Position numbers and translations under genes: made by a program. From contig NZ_JALKIL010000014.1 of assembly GCF_023051105.1 (NCBI RefSeq), forward strand, positions 34,710 through 98,709: a DNA stretch of 64,000 bases, in the 5' to 3' direction. The stretch's first letter is position 1, and every line of letters begins with the position of its first letter. Source of the stretch: Anaerobiospirillum sp. NML120449. GTDB taxonomy: Bacteria; Pseudomonadota; Gammaproteobacteria; Enterobacterales; Succinivibrionaceae. Positions 8,725-19,772 of this stretch are shown piece by piece. The notes below the pieces were generated by a model, which saw only the letters and a program-made list of their open reading frames with translations, was not told the DNA's origin and did not search any database.

Positions 8725-10389
8725 TCAGAGCGGGCCCTGAGAGCGCTTAGGGCGGCGCAGATGAGTCAGCGGGCGTGAGGCATCAGCAATATAACTCGAC
8801 GGCGGCATCAGTCTTATAAGGGTGCGGGCGCTGTAGCTTTCAGCATAGGCAATTTCCTCAGCATACAGAGGAATAACCTGATAGAAGTTGACCACCTCGT
8901 CCTCCCCTGATGAACCATCGCTTGCTGCAGGCAGGGAAAGGTGCAGGGCAGCTCCCTCATCAAGGGCCGGCTTATGGCCATTATTAATCTCAGGAGCATG
9001 ATTTAAGATGATGGCTCCGGCAAAGGTAGTGCCCGGGGCATAGTTTTCATCTTCAGGGAAGGTAATCAGATGTCCCTGGGCCAGCCAGGAGTCATACATT
9101 ACTGGCAGGCGGGACAGAACATTTAGCAGGCTGATAGGCCAGGTGCTTTCTTCGCTGTCCTTTTCCAGATCCCATGAACCAGGAAGAGCCATGTACAGCT
9201 CACAGCGGTTGAGTCTGAGATCAGCAAATTCCTCAGGAACAGGCATCTTATGAGCGCCCATGCCCTTGGTAACAAGGTACTGCACCCCACCAGAGTGACT
9301 GTCACCAGCCTCAGTGTCTTTGCTGACCTGTGCCTGCCCTTGTGACCTGGTTGCAGAACCATCTGCTGCTGAAGTTTCGTCCTTGCCCTCTGGCTCACTG
9401 GAGCTGCTGCCAGCAGCTGCGTATTTGCCCTCAGGGGCGTCGCAGCCGCTCTCTGAAGCAGCGTCCTTGTCCTCAGGGGCGGCGCAGCCGCTGCCCGATG
9501 AAGGTGCCTTGCTGTCCTTGATGATCACAATGTCACAGCGGATGTGCTCGGTGCCGGCATCTTCAACCTGCAGATAGATTGGGCCAAAAACCTTTTCAAT
9601 ATGCTCACGCACAGCCTTGAGCTGTTCACGGGTATAAAGCTCCAGCTGCGGAAGCTTCTTCTTGATGACTGCAGCTGTGTCCTGATTCTCAACGAAGTCA
9701 TCTCCAGATACGACTTCAGCCTCACCATCCTGATGCTCATGATTTTGCTCACTGCGCTTTGCAATGTTGGCCTCACAACCGGTACAGGCATCAGCAGAGC
9801 CCTTTGACTGCCCTGCACACTGTGCACCGCCAGCATCGTTTGTACTCTGAACGGCTGCGCTGTCAGTGCCTTCGGTAGTATTGTTGCCATGATCCGGCTT
9901 GCCAGGGTCAGGCTTGCCGCTGAGCAGAGCCTGCAGACGGGCCTGGACATTTCCAGTCAGACTCTCACCGCCACCATCTCCAAGAGCTGCATTAACCACA
10001 GCCTCAGCAAAGGCATCCTTGAGCATGCCCTCCATGGCCTTTCCCAGCAGAGCAGCATTTTGCTCCATCTTCTGCAAATCTTCACCCTCGGTACCAGCAG
10101 CAGAGCCAATCGATACAGCTGACGGAGAATCTCCGCTAACATTGGCGCTGGCGTCGGCAGCGGTACCTGAAGGGATGTTGGCGCCGTGGCCGGTGCCTGA
10201 ACGGGCACTGCCTGTATCACTGCAGGCTGCAGATACAGTTGTGCACGTATCACTGCTCACAGGTCGCGCACCTGGGGCTGTGGAGATACGGGAAACTATG
10301 GAACCACTGCTTTTGTGGCCTTCAGGGGATGACTTGTTCTGAGCGTCCTCAAAGTCCTGAGAAGTCAGATTAGGCTCATGTATGGACAT
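8725..10389 (-). CDS. Suppressor-of-fused (SUFU) domain protein
   Basis: A 554-residue protein whose last ~300 residues fit the SUFU family: an N-lobe start (TREQLKAVREHIEKVFGPIY) followed by 'DIVIIK', then 'VTKGMGAHKMPVPEE' (family: NGMSDxPMxVPxE), 'CELYMALPGSWDL', 'WPISLLNVLSRLP', 'HLITFPEDENYAPGTTFAG' and 'FYQVIPLYAEEI'. Bacterial SUFU proteins are cytoplasmic, and several are reported as immunity proteins in polymorphic-toxin loci. The first ~240 residues are Ser/Ala/Gly/Asp-rich low complexity, and a second such insert (about residues 290-350) splits the SUFU domain. The start at 10389 has only a weak GGAAAA upstream. No toxin gene is adjacent, so any immunity role is inference. Confidence 0.8.
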   Translation of the reverse strand: MSIHEPNLTSQDFEDAQNKSSPEGHKSSGSIVSRISTAPGARPVSSDTCTTVSAACSDTGSARSGTGHGANIPSGTAADASANVSGDSPSAVSIGSAAGTEGEDLQKMEQNAALLGKAMEGMLKDAFAEAVVNAALGDGGGESLTGNVQARLQALLSGKPDPGKPDHGNNTTEGTDSAAVQSTNDAGGAQCAGQSKGSADACTGCEANIAKRSEQNHEHQDGEAEVVSGDDFVENQDTAAVIKKKLPQLELYTREQLKAVREHIEKVFGPIYLQVEDAGTEHIRCDIVIIKDSKAPSSGSGCAAPEDKDAASESGCDAPEGKYAAAGSSSSEPEGKDETSAADGSATRSQGQAQVSKDTEAGDSHSGGVQYLVTKGMGAHKMPVPEEFADLRLNRCELYMALPGSWDLEKDSEESTWPISLLNVLSRLPVMYDSWLAQGHLITFPEDENYAPGTTFAGAIILNHAPEINNGHKPALDEGAALHLSLPAASDGSSGEDEVVNFYQVIPLYAEEIAYAESYSARTLIRLMPPSSYIADASRPLTHLRRPKRSQGPL

Positions 10390-11281
10390 AACTTTTCCGT
10401 GTGATCAAAAAAGACGACTCATAGTACACCATTGTTTGGCGATCATCACCCTGCAAATGGCCTTTTTGCGTGACAAACAGTCAAAATATACCTGCTCAGG
10501 CTGATTGCTGGGCCGCCGTCCTGACAATTTAACTACAGACACTCCAGGAATAAGGCGGAAGCACCTTCATATGCATCAGTATCAGTTCAGCATGTAACAC
10601 GGGGTTACAGGAAATGCCTCTCAACTTCGTAAGAGCAGATATTGTAGCGCGCAACTGCATCTATCGATATTGATTGATACGTACAGGCAAATTAAACATG
10701 CTGCGAACATTGTTCGTAAATGTAAATTTATAAATGTCAGTGAAACTGGTAATGATGAATAATAAATGAGAAGAGAAATGTGAAGCCGGGGGATGAATGT
10801 GCAGGAGATGCATATTCGTGGCGGTGCCCGAAAGAGAGGAAGCTGTGGCGTAAGCCGGAACGGGACGGGATGCCTGAGGAATATGAAGACAAAATGGGGA
10901 AATCCGGCATTGGACCAGTGCCGGTGTACATGTAATGAATGCTTATAACAATAAACTACAATGTATGAATGTTTGATCGAGCCACCCTTAAGGTGCATAG
11001 GAAAGGTGGCACCGCCGTTGCCAAAGTTCACTTACAATGCAGTGTGGCAGCGGATACATCTACAATCTTTTCTTTGACCTCTGAGCATGACCTTACGGCC
11101 TGCCATAGGTGGAGCTGAGTCTATATGACTCAACTCCTCTGATTGTTTGATTATGGCAGTCAAACTGCCTTTAGATAAGAAGACAAAGCATACATTTGCA
11201 TGTAAGATTTGTGCTGCGGTTACTTTCAGTTCTCAGGCTTCCAGATATGGAAGCGCATGGTGGTCTGAAAGACCGTTAACC
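10390..11281. other. Intergenic region, 0.9 kb
   Basis: It separates the start of the SUFU gene from the end of the ArsR-type gene. Frames of 136 and 75 codons exist but look non-coding (no ribosome binding site, odd composition). No hairpin or repeat stands out. Confidence 0.45.
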
Positions 11282-11593
11282 TCAGTCGCGAGACTGAGAC
11301 TCAAACTCGTCCATTATGGAAGTAAACTCGTTGAGGCTGTCCTGGCAGAGTTTAACTCCGGTACGGTCGTATGAGTAGTAAACCCACTTGCCCTGCTTAC
11401 GGCCTTTCACGATACGAGCCTCGCACAGAATCTTCATGTGGTGGGAAAGAGTTGGCTGACTGATGTTGAGCTCCTTGAGCAGGTTACTGCCGCAAATGTC
11501 ACCCTTCTTAAGAGCATGAAGAATATGCAGACGGTTTGGATCGCTAAAAGCCTTGAAAACCTTTGCCTCGTGGGAAAAATCAATATCGCTCAC
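11282..11593 (-). CDS. ArsR/SmtB-family transcriptional repressor
   Basis: About 103 residues from a GTG at 11593; GGAGG lies 11 nt upstream, and the longer frame (to 11668) lacks a site. The winged-helix core is clear: DPNRLHILHALKKGD, then the recognition helix ISQPTLSHHMKILCEARIV and the wing GRKQGKWVYYSYDRTG. ArsR proteins are dimeric repressors released by metal(loid)s or other signals. In arsenic sensors the third helix carries Cys-x-Cys (as in ELCVCDL); here it reads GDICGSNLLKEL, keeping one Cys and replacing the second with Ser. No arsenic or metal transport gene is adjacent, so the ligand and target are unknown. It may act on its own AT-rich upstream region. Confidence 0.85.
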   Translation of the reverse strand: MSDIDFSHEAKVFKAFSDPNRLHILHALKKGDICGSNLLKELNISQPTLSHHMKILCEARIVKGRKQGKWVYYSYDRTGVKLCQDSLNEFTSIMDEFESQSRD

Positions 11594-11944
11594 TTCTGTT
11601 TGAACCTCCGTTATGAGATATAGTGAAACCAACAAATATGTTGAGCTATTATAGCGCGAGAAATGCACTTTTCTGGATATTTTTAACTTACATTTGCTTC
11701 AAATTTGAACGTATATCGCGAGACCGGGCGTAGGAATGGGGCTTTTGAAGAAAATTTTCGTAAAAATTTTTGTTTACATTTTTTTACTTGTACGTCATGT
11801 AAAAGATCCCAAATACCACCGATACGCCGATTGACGATGTAAAAATCTTATAAATTCACAGTTGTCAACATCTTAGGATGCTTGCATTCAGGGCTGATTT
11901 GTGTTCAGAAAATTATGCGGGCTAAAATAGTGAAAATGAATGCA

Positions 11945-12129
11945 TTTTTTGCATTTGGTTCATTGCAAAATTTCAATATTTACTGAAACAAATTGCAGGT
12001 AAGCCATTGATAACCATCTGTACAATGCCTGGATATGTGCTTTATAAAAAATTCATAGTAAGAGCATTTTGCAGTACTTTTGCAGTGGAATGTCGCATTT
12101 TTGCATTTTGTTGCAGCAAAACTTTGCAC
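11945..12129. promoter_or_regulatory. Cluster of TTTTGCA-like words upstream of the ArsR gene
   Basis: Words TTTTGCA or TTGCAAAA occur near 11947, 11963, 12067, 12078 and 12098, with further TTGCA near 12110 and 12123. They lie 350-540 bp upstream of the ArsR start in AT-rich DNA. They may be protein-binding sites or chance in T-rich sequence. Confidence 0.25.
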
Positions 12130-14352
12130 AAAAAAGCAGCACACATGTATGGTAGTGGTAAATAATTATAGTTTTAGCCCTTCCAAAACACAACGGCATA
12201 CATCAATGTAACAGGAAATTTGTAGACCACAAATGACTGGTTTGAAGGCTGAAAATTTCCTGTCATACAACTTCGGCAAAAACCATCTTATGTATCTATG
12301 GAACGGTAAATTTCACAAATTTTGCCCAATCATCTGTATATAACCATATATGTATCAATGTGTTACATCGTTATATAACGAAACACTTACTGTCCAGGAC
12401 TTAATTTACATTGATGAGCTCGATAAGATTTACAGAAATAAGAGCATATCCCCGCAACTTACTAAAATAATCATATTAAAGAACTACAGTCGTTCTGTAT
12501 TTTTCCCGTTTAGTGCTAATCCAGTGGGTAGTTTTAGTACCTTACCAGGATTCAACCTAATATTAGCCCCAGGCGTCGGCATCATATCTTCCCTTCTTCT
12601 CCGATTCACAGCCAGCGCTGGCAGAGCATTGCTCCCACACATTTAGTCTTGCCTGTTCTGGCACATAGCCCTTGCACATTTCCCTGGTTCATTGCTGTTT
12701 CACGCGCAGACATATCTGCCATAACCAGTCTGCCTTACTGCATTCCTGACAACTAACTGCATGCACATGCTGCCGCATTAGCCCAGGCTGATTGATCTGA
12801 GGAGGAGGCTCAGCCTTATACCTCATACCTCGCATAATGCTTTTCTCGCTGCTTTGGCCGGACAGTTGTACGCCCTTGCAGGGACGACCCTCCTGATACC
12901 ATATCATGTGGCTATTGCAGCCATGGCATGCGGCTGTAAAACATTCCCAATGTTGCTGCCCTGAGGCCACGCATCCTGAGTTTCAATTATCTCTATCTGA
13001 TGCTAATACGCTCATATCAGTATTATGAATGTCCATTCACACTCAGGCTGGATGGGGTCGCTTGTCTGCTTACAGACTGCACCTACTACTCGTACATTCC
13101 GTCCTGTATTGATGCTTTGTTTTTGTCACGGCAGCAACAGCTGATGATTTATGTCCATGCTTATGCAGCATGGTTATTGGTTATGAGGTGTCAGTTTGCC
13201 TCGTCGAATAAGGCAACCTTGACGGGAGAGTCAGCAGGAGTGGGAACTGTTGCGTCGGAAACTGTAATGGAGCTCACAAAATGTCATGTCTGATCGGGAA
13301 CATTGATACAAAATCCCAACTGGATCTGGCCAGTGATTGAGCTATTGGCTATGATGCAGGCCAGTGATTCTCTGACATCTATTACCTGCTGACAGAGCCT
13401 GTCCGTACATAAAAGCTCAGGCTGAATGATTAGAATGCTGCAGATGCCAGTGTCTGTTATTATGGCTGTGCAGGTAAATGTCTACTGACGGAAGATAGCT
13501 GTGGTTCTGCTTTTCAGTGGTTGTGACTCCTGCGAACAGAATAAGCCCTGCAGATAATGAGAATCACATCAAGTACGCTCTGAGCACGCGCCTGTGCCGT
13601 TGCGACTGTCTCACATGTGGCATGCTTTAACTGATCTTTGCTGTGCAGGAGGTCTTGTCGGCTGTTTCATTGAGACCAGGCGATGGTACCACCTGTATAA
13701 AGGCAGTTCTGCGGCCACTAATAGTGAACAATGTCCCATGGTCGCACAGGGAGTGTACATACCAGTCAGGAGCACCTGATCACTGGTAACATCATTGTGT
13801 ATTTGGTCAGCAATACATCGCTGCATATACCTGTACATATTCTGAGGAAAGCGACAGCTCCATCTTTTTATCAATCCTTAGTTCTGATCATTTCCGTCTT
13901 TTCCCCGAAAACATCAATGCGATCCCAGCGTTCGCAGTAACCTCTACGCCCTTTTTTCTGTCATTCAAACTCTACTTTTTTGGTTTGAGCAGAAAGGTGG
14001 ACGTTTAGAGCACCGTGTGCGCAATGTGGACAGAGCAATGCTGTCTTTTTCTTGAACCCGGGTGTATGTTCTGGCACTTTTGCCGGTATTTGTCCAGGTT
14101 GGCTATAGGCAGAGTTGACGCAGTATGGGTAACCCGGGTTGAGAACATCCCTCCAGGCATTAATCAGTCTGAGTGATGATCAAATGGAGTGTGCATCTGC
14201 CTTGCAAGAATATGGAGGCACTAAAGCAATCGCAGGGACAGCCCTGGACAGACTGTGACCGGTTCTCTCAGGTCCTGTCCATACATTCAGGACCTGTTGT
14301 CCAGGGAAGCGATCGCCTGTGCTGGCATTGCCAGTCCTCTGGCTGGTACCGT

Positions 14353-14500
14353 CAGACATGTGGCTGTGCCTGCAGACGTATGGCGTGTACTGCCTGCCAT
14401 GTGGTCAGTGCCTGCAGACATATGGCGCGTACTGCCTGCCATGTGGCCAGTGCCTGCAGTGATGTGGCGGGTACCGGTGGACATGTGGCAGGTACATGCA
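14353..14500. repeat. Tandem repeat, about 3.3 copies of 42 bp
   Basis: GTGCCTGCAG recurs at 14366, 14408 and 14450, with a degenerate copy after. It lies just upstream of the chemoreceptor gene. Open frames across it on both strands reflect the 42-bp (14-codon) period. Confidence 0.85.
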
Positions 14501-14660
14501 GCATGGCCATAACCTGAGGCGAGCTGACACCATAATTTTGGCTGCTTTGTAAATCTGGAGTTGTTAACGCGTGGAACCGTAAGGCTTTGACAGGGCTGAC
14601 AGGTTCCGGGACAGATTTTCAGGCAGCAGGCGAGTTTTAAAGTTTGTAATGAGGCTGAGT

Positions 14661-16322
14661 ATGTTTAGCTGTTTTTTCAACCTGAGCAGCAAAATCAAGC
14701 TGACAGTTTTGTCTGTTTCCTTAATATCAATGACAATACTGGTTGCGGTAATGTCATATTTTGCAACTCTGAACAGTGTCAGAGCTGCAACCGACCTTTC
14801 AGTTATTCTTAACCGTTCTGCCGTTCGCGTAACCAATCTGCAAAATCACCTGCGTGACCTTGACAACATTACTCTGAACTATCTGTCAGGAGCGAAGGGA
14901 GCGCCTGGTAGCTTTCAGGACTTCCAGAACAGGACCAATCAGATTATCGATGCCGTTACGGAAGCCTCAAAAGTGATGAATCCGCAGCGTATCGGCGATC
15001 TGCAGTCTGCACCTGAATATGTTGCCAGGATTCAGGAGCTTAAGGACAAGTCCCTGTCTTTGATCAAGGTATATGAGGACAACCTTAATGTCATCAGAAA
15101 CGACCGTATTCGCGGACTTGGCAACTATCTGCATTCCCTGCGTCCAGTTATCATAGACATGTATGAAACCTGTACTGAATCTATTCGAATGCAGGATCTG
15201 CTGGTTATCCAGCTTGCCAGTGAAGGCTCTGATATGCGCATGGCCTACTACTCTCTTGCGGTGGCTGCCCTTTCAGTAATAATTGGTGCGGCTCTTTCCC
15301 TTGCCATTGTTTCTTATATTACCCGCTGTATTACCCGTCAGGGTCACTTCCTTGACAAGATGTGTGAGGGCGACTTCTCTTTCCGTATTGCCGAGTACTA
15401 CAACGATGACTTTGGAACCATCATCGACAAGATCCGCATTGTTCGTGACAATATGAACAAGGCACTGCTTGAGGTTAAGGAAAACTCTCTGCTGACGGAA
15501 AAGACCCTCAATGAGGTTATTGCAATGTCCGGCAATATCGCCATTAAGGTAAACGACTGCGAAGACAAATCAGTTACTGTATCAGCTGCCTCACAGCAGA
15601 TGCTCTCTACTACCAGGGATATTGCCAAGAACTGCGAGGATGTGTCCAGCCAGTCCTGTACAACCAAGGATATTATTTCTGAGGGTGTAGCCCGCATTCA
15701 GAAGACCATCGAAGCTATTCGTGACCAGAGCAATGAAATTCAGTCCAACTCCCAGGCTGTAGAAAAGGTAGCAAAGCGCTCTCTGGACATTAACTCTATT
15801 GTTAATACCATTGAGGAAATTGCAGCTCAGACCAATCTTCTGGCCCTTAATGCAGCGATTGAGGCTGCCCGTGCTGGTGAGGCTGGTCGTGGCTTTGCCG
15901 TGGTAGCTGACGAAGTTCGTGCGCTTGCCAGTCGCACCTCTGATTCAACCAAGGAAATTGCCGGCATGGTCGCAGACATTCAGCAAGATGCAGCTACAGC
16001 AGCTGAGTCCATCAACCAGTCAGTAGCCACCATGGAGGCTACAAGCCAGGACACTTCCCAGGTTGAGGGCACCATGCACGATATGATCAATCATGTTGAG
16101 CAGGTAAATCTTCAGATTGCTCAGATTGCAGCCGCAGCTGAAGAGCAGACTACCGCTACCAACGAAATCTCTCAACATATCCACGATATCTCCGATCTGG
16201 CCAAGGATGCCAACAAGGACACTCAGGACACTCAGGAAATTATCGACAAAACTGTGGAGGCTCTCCACAACCTGCGTGACTCTCTGTCTTACTTTAAGGT
16301 AACCACCAGTATGCCAGTATAG
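14661..16322 (+). CDS. Methyl-accepting chemotaxis protein
   Basis: An inner-membrane chemoreceptor that signals to CheA/CheW. I prefer ATG 14661, which has GAGG six bases upstream, over ATG 14649. It has 553 residues: a first membrane helix at ~12-37 ([20 protein letters not shown]), a ~150-residue periplasmic helical domain, a second membrane helix at ~195-220 ([20 protein letters not shown]), a HAMP-like linker, and the cytoplasmic signalling coiled coil with the hallmark hairpin tip ([20 protein letters not shown]) at ~392-411. Methylation-type Gln/Glu pairs flank the tip. The periplasmic part looks like a four-helix bundle with no recognised ligand motif. No chemotaxis genes adjoin it; a terminator follows. 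Confidence 0.95.
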   Translation: MFSCFFNLSSKIKLTVLSVSLISMTILVAVMSYFATLNSVRAATDLSVILNRSAVRVTNLQNHLRDLDNITLNYLSGAKGAPGSFQDFQNRTNQIIDAVTEASKVMNPQRIGDLQSAPEYVARIQELKDKSLSLIKVYEDNLNVIRNDRIRGLGNYLHSLRPVIIDMYETCTESIRMQDLLVIQLASEGSDMRMAYYSLAVAALSVIIGAALSLAIVSYITRCITRQGHFLDKMCEGDFSFRIAEYYNDDFGTIIDKIRIVRDNMNKALLEVKENSLLTEKTLNEVIAMSGNIAIKVNDCEDKSVTVSAASQQMLSTTRDIAKNCEDVSSQSCTTKDIISEGVARIQKTIEAIRDQSNEIQSNSQAVEKVAKRSLDINSIVNTIEEIAAQTNLLALNAAIEAARAGEAGRGFAVVADEVRALASRTSDSTKEIAGMVADIQQDAATAAESINQSVATMEATSQDTSQVEGTMHDMINHVEQVNLQIAQIAAAAEEQTTATNEISQHIHDISDLAKDANKDTQDTQEIIDKTVEALHNLRDSLSYFKVTTSMPV

Positions 16323-16399
16323 TTAACATACTCGCCAAAGACCGTCTCAGGGCCGCTCAGAATAATCTGAAAAGCACTGAGGCAGTCTTACTAACTCAA

Positions 16400-16438
16400 G
16401 GCCCCGCACTGCCCAACAACACAGTACGGGGCCTTTTT
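16400..16438 (+). terminator. Terminator after the chemoreceptor gene
   Basis: GGCCCCG (16400-16406) pairs with CGGGGCC (16427-16433) across a 20-base loop and is followed by TTTTT. It lies 78 bp after the stop. Confidence 0.8.
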
Positions 16439-17195
16439 GCATCTGAAAATTCTGATCTTGCTTCCGGCTGCCAGAAAGGCACAGCTCTGGTCACAACCTG
16501 AGCCGGATGACGGCCCCTGGTACATACGGCTAACCCGCACAAAGGAGGCTAAAGGTCATTAATCAAGAAGATATCCAGCACCGACGTGCAGACTGGCCCC
16601 GGGAGCCATGCTTGTCACCGCGCCAGATGAGTACTCAATCAGCACGCCTCACTGGTACTTCAAGAGGATTTAAGTACTAATGAGGTGACCGCGTGACAGC
16701 ATAAGTCCATCCCCATACCTTGCAGCACAAGGCCATCTTCGTGCTATGCAGCATAAGTCCATCCCCGTACCTTGCAGCACATGGCCATCTTCGTGCTATG
16801 CAGCACAAGTCCATCCCCGTGCCAATCAACACAAACGGCAATGCCGCACATGCGGCAGCTGTGAGGTCATTTTGCAGACAAAGCGCTTTATCAGGGCAGA
16901 TAAAGGCGGAGCTGATGTGCATGCTATACTCATGCGCCTTATAACAAACAATAAAGCCACTGTTCGCCACCTGTGTCATCCAGTAACCATGTGAGTCCCT
17001 GCAAGTCACTCTCTACTCAAAAGACGAAGTTGCAGGCCATTGCTGCAGCGCAGCATCTGCAGGTCGGGCCGAATATGGTTCATGCGGGCTGACAGAGCTA
17101 TAAAGTACGCCTGTGAGCTATTGTGAACAGTGGCTTATACTATGGACCAGGCAAGTGGATAATTTCAGGCTCGTGGCCTGCTCCGGGAGAGTTTT
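16439..17195. other. Intergenic region with a tandem repeat
   Basis: A 52-bp repeat lies at 16696-16820. The remainder holds no recognisable gene; a short frame at 17123-17314 overlaps the LysR start in another frame and is a shadow. Confidence 0.5.
16696..16820. repeat. Tandem repeat, about 2.4 copies of 52 bp
   Basis: AGTCCATCCCC recurs at 16704, 16756 and 16808, joined by 'GCAGCACA(A/T)GGCCATC' segments. Confidence 0.85.
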
Positions 17196-18146
17196 ATGAC
17201 CCTGACTCAGCTGCGCTATCTGATTGCGGTAGCACATCATTCATCTTTGCAGAAAGCGGCTGCCTCTCTGTATATTTCGCAGCCAAGTCTTTCCAAGGCC
17301 ATTTCATCTCTTGAAGATGAGATGGGTATCATCATTTTCAGGCGCAAGTCTACTGGCGTGGACCTTACAGATGAAGGTTACCGTTTTCTGTCATATGCAA
17401 AGCAGGTCATTGAGCAGGCCGATGTGCTGCTGGCCCATTACAGCAGGGGACACAAAGTCAGACGGGTACTGTCAGTATCCTCCCATCACTATGCCTTTGT
17501 AGTTAATGCCTTTGTCCGTCTGGTCAATGAATACAACAAGGATGAGTATGAGTTTTCCCTGCGCGAGTCACGCACCTGTGACATTATCGAGGATGTCTTA
17601 ACCGGCCGTTCGGAGCTGGGCATTATCTACCTGTCCAACTATAACCGTGAGGTAATCAAGAACATACTGCGCAGCAAGGATCTGGCTTTCAAAGGCCTTT
17701 TTATGGCCCGCCCTCATGTTTTTGTATGCCGCACCCATCCACTTGCAGAGCGCAGTTCAGTAACCCTTGGAGATCTGGTCGATTTTCCTCGCCTGACCTA
17801 CGACCAGGGAACCAACAACAGCTTCTACTATTCTGAAGAGCTGCACTCTACCGAAATAGTGCCCAAGAATATTGTAGTTACCGATCGCGCTACTCTTTTT
17901 AACCTGCTCATAGGCCTGCAGGGCTATACCATTGCTTCAGGCATTCTCAGCAGCGATCTTAATGGCGATCAGATTGTCTCTGTCCCTCTTGAGTCTGACG
18001 AAAACATGGAGCTGATATCGGTATACCGCAAGAGTCAGAAGTTAAGCACACTTGCATCTCGATACCTCGAGCTTCTCAAGGACTATGTTCTTGAATTTAT
18101 CCATCCCGATGCCATCATCATCGATGACCAGAAACGCAGTCAATAA
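17196..18146 (+). CDS. LysR-family transcriptional regulator
   Basis: 316 residues from ATG 17196 with GGGAG 6 nt upstream. The N-terminal winged helix is canonical (MTLTQLRYLIAVAHHSSLQK, then AAASLYISQPSLSKAISSLE at ~21-40). The rest is a two-lobed periplasmic-binding-like effector domain (for example LGIIYLSNYNREVIKNIL and HPLAERSSVTLGDLVDFPRL). LysR proteins are tetrameric activators that usually control a divergent or nearby gene. The only metabolic gene nearby is the MetE-type synthase at 19773, same strand but 1.6 kb away. A MetR-like role is possible but unsupported. The effector is unknown. Confidence 0.93.
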   Translation: MTLTQLRYLIAVAHHSSLQKAAASLYISQPSLSKAISSLEDEMGIIIFRRKSTGVDLTDEGYRFLSYAKQVIEQADVLLAHYSRGHKVRRVLSVSSHHYAFVVNAFVRLVNEYNKDEYEFSLRESRTCDIIEDVLTGRSELGIIYLSNYNREVIKNILRSKDLAFKGLFMARPHVFVCRTHPLAERSSVTLGDLVDFPRLTYDQGTNNSFYYSEELHSTEIVPKNIVVTDRATLFNLLIGLQGYTIASGILSSDLNGDQIVSVPLESDENMELISVYRKSQKLSTLASRYLELLKDYVLEFIHPDAIIIDDQKRSQ

Positions 18147-19772
18147 CAGCCTGCAGCACCATCTGCGCATAACGGGCACCTCGAAGCCGCTCTGCCGTTG
18201 ATGTTACTGTGCATCACTGCACACATCTGCTGCACAATTAACTTTATATTGCAGAACCATCACCGCATAATTGGATGCCCGGAGCTGCTCGCTCTAATGT
18301 TACTTTGTATCAGTGCACGTATTTGCTTTTCACTTCACTTTATGTTTTAGTCAGCATTACCAGCAAGCCCTGTAATGCCGAGCCGGCATCTTATGTCAGG
18401 CATATTACTCTGAGCATTTCTGTTCACAGCTTCCTCATTATCTGTTGTTTCCCCGCCTCAGTTTTCCACTCCTGAATGCACTCTCTTATGACTGCGCTTA
18501 CAGCTTTGACAGCGCTGTCAACGCCTGAACTGACGTACATTTTCTTTGAAGTTCACGCCTGACAAGCGATGCAAAATAACACTTTCTAAAGCAGTTTCAA
18601 ACTCATTAGATGCGCACTTTGTGAGACCACCTTTCTGTAACCTGATTATAGCTGCACTTTATAATACTCTGTAAAAGACAATAGATTGATATATTGCCTT
18701 GACTGGGAGACAGCTCATGACTCGTCTCTACACTTTATAAAACAATAAATAGTGCAACAGGTATACGTTCGTAAGTTTTCGCTGATGCCGCTCTTGCCCT
18801 GCCGTGTCCTGTCTTAATGGCTCCGCCTGACATTGCACATGAATGGTGTTACGGCAGAGCTATGGACAATAAATTAGGCAGTTAACTGCTACAAGGGCGG
18901 ACCCCAGGAGCAGAGGCACTAAGTTCTATCGGAAAGGGGCTATGGTTGAGCTGCCATATGTAAATAAAAAGTACTATTGAATTATTGACTGTTGGTTGTG
19001 ATTCTTGCTGAAACGCTGATATTCATCGCATTTTCAGTGAATTATTATGTTGCCCGGCGCCATGGTTTGCACTGTTTTGGGGATTAATTCAGGGGTGCAA
19101 AAAGTACTTTCCGGAGGTATTTGCAGTACAGATTTGCCAGGGCTTAGTTGTGATTTTCCTGTAATTTATGGGCATTTAGAGAGGTATAACTTAAGGCTAT
19201 AACGGGGCATGAATAATTAGTATTAGACTATGAGCCTGAGTCAACGTAATCTTAAAGCCACGCAGAGACAGCGAGCCACCTGAGGCTCACAAATCCCGCA
19301 GCAATCGGCAGTAACGACCGCTCACCCAGTCTGATTAACAACAGGCTGACCATGAACAGAGCCAGGGGTTACCCGATGACAACTGCCTCTGACACATAAT
19401 CAAAGTCCGGAACCGCCGGCTGTTTACTGATTACAATGAGGGATATGCATTAAAGTTATGGTCTGACGAAAATGATTAAATTCGACCCGACACTCAGATA
19501 GCCGCTGAGCATGGGATAGCCTCTTATTTAACACGGCAGCGACCATATAAATGCACTTGCCCATACATCAGACAAACAGCAGGACAGGTAATAAAGCCGG
19601 ACTGATACTGGACTTTTAAATTACAAAGCAGACAAGGCAGACTCACATTACATGCCACAGGCGCAGAAATATGGAGCCTCCTGGTACTGACTGAGCACAG
19701 TGCTCAGACTTTGCAGTGAACAGTACCCTCACTGTAATGCTTCCTGTAATAAGGTACTTCTGGAGAATTATC
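18147..19772. other. Intergenic region, 1.6 kb
   Basis: Moderately AT-rich. I see no frame with a ribosome binding site, no repeat array and no obvious riboswitch fold. The final 15 bp supply the ribosome binding site of the next gene. A methionine- or SAM-responsive leader would be expected here if one exists; I cannot identify one by eye. Confidence 0.45.

Larger units (their letters stand above)
11594..14660. other. Long non-coding stretch, 3.1 kb
   Basis: The first ~900 bp is AT-rich with a cluster of TTTTGCA-like words (11945-12129). The rest is near-average composition with scattered short frames (for example 12350-12646 and 13000-13293) that lack ribosome binding sites and recognisable motifs. 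A 42-bp tandem repeat lies at 14353-14500. I see no tRNA, rRNA or mobile-element gene. Confidence 0.5.
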
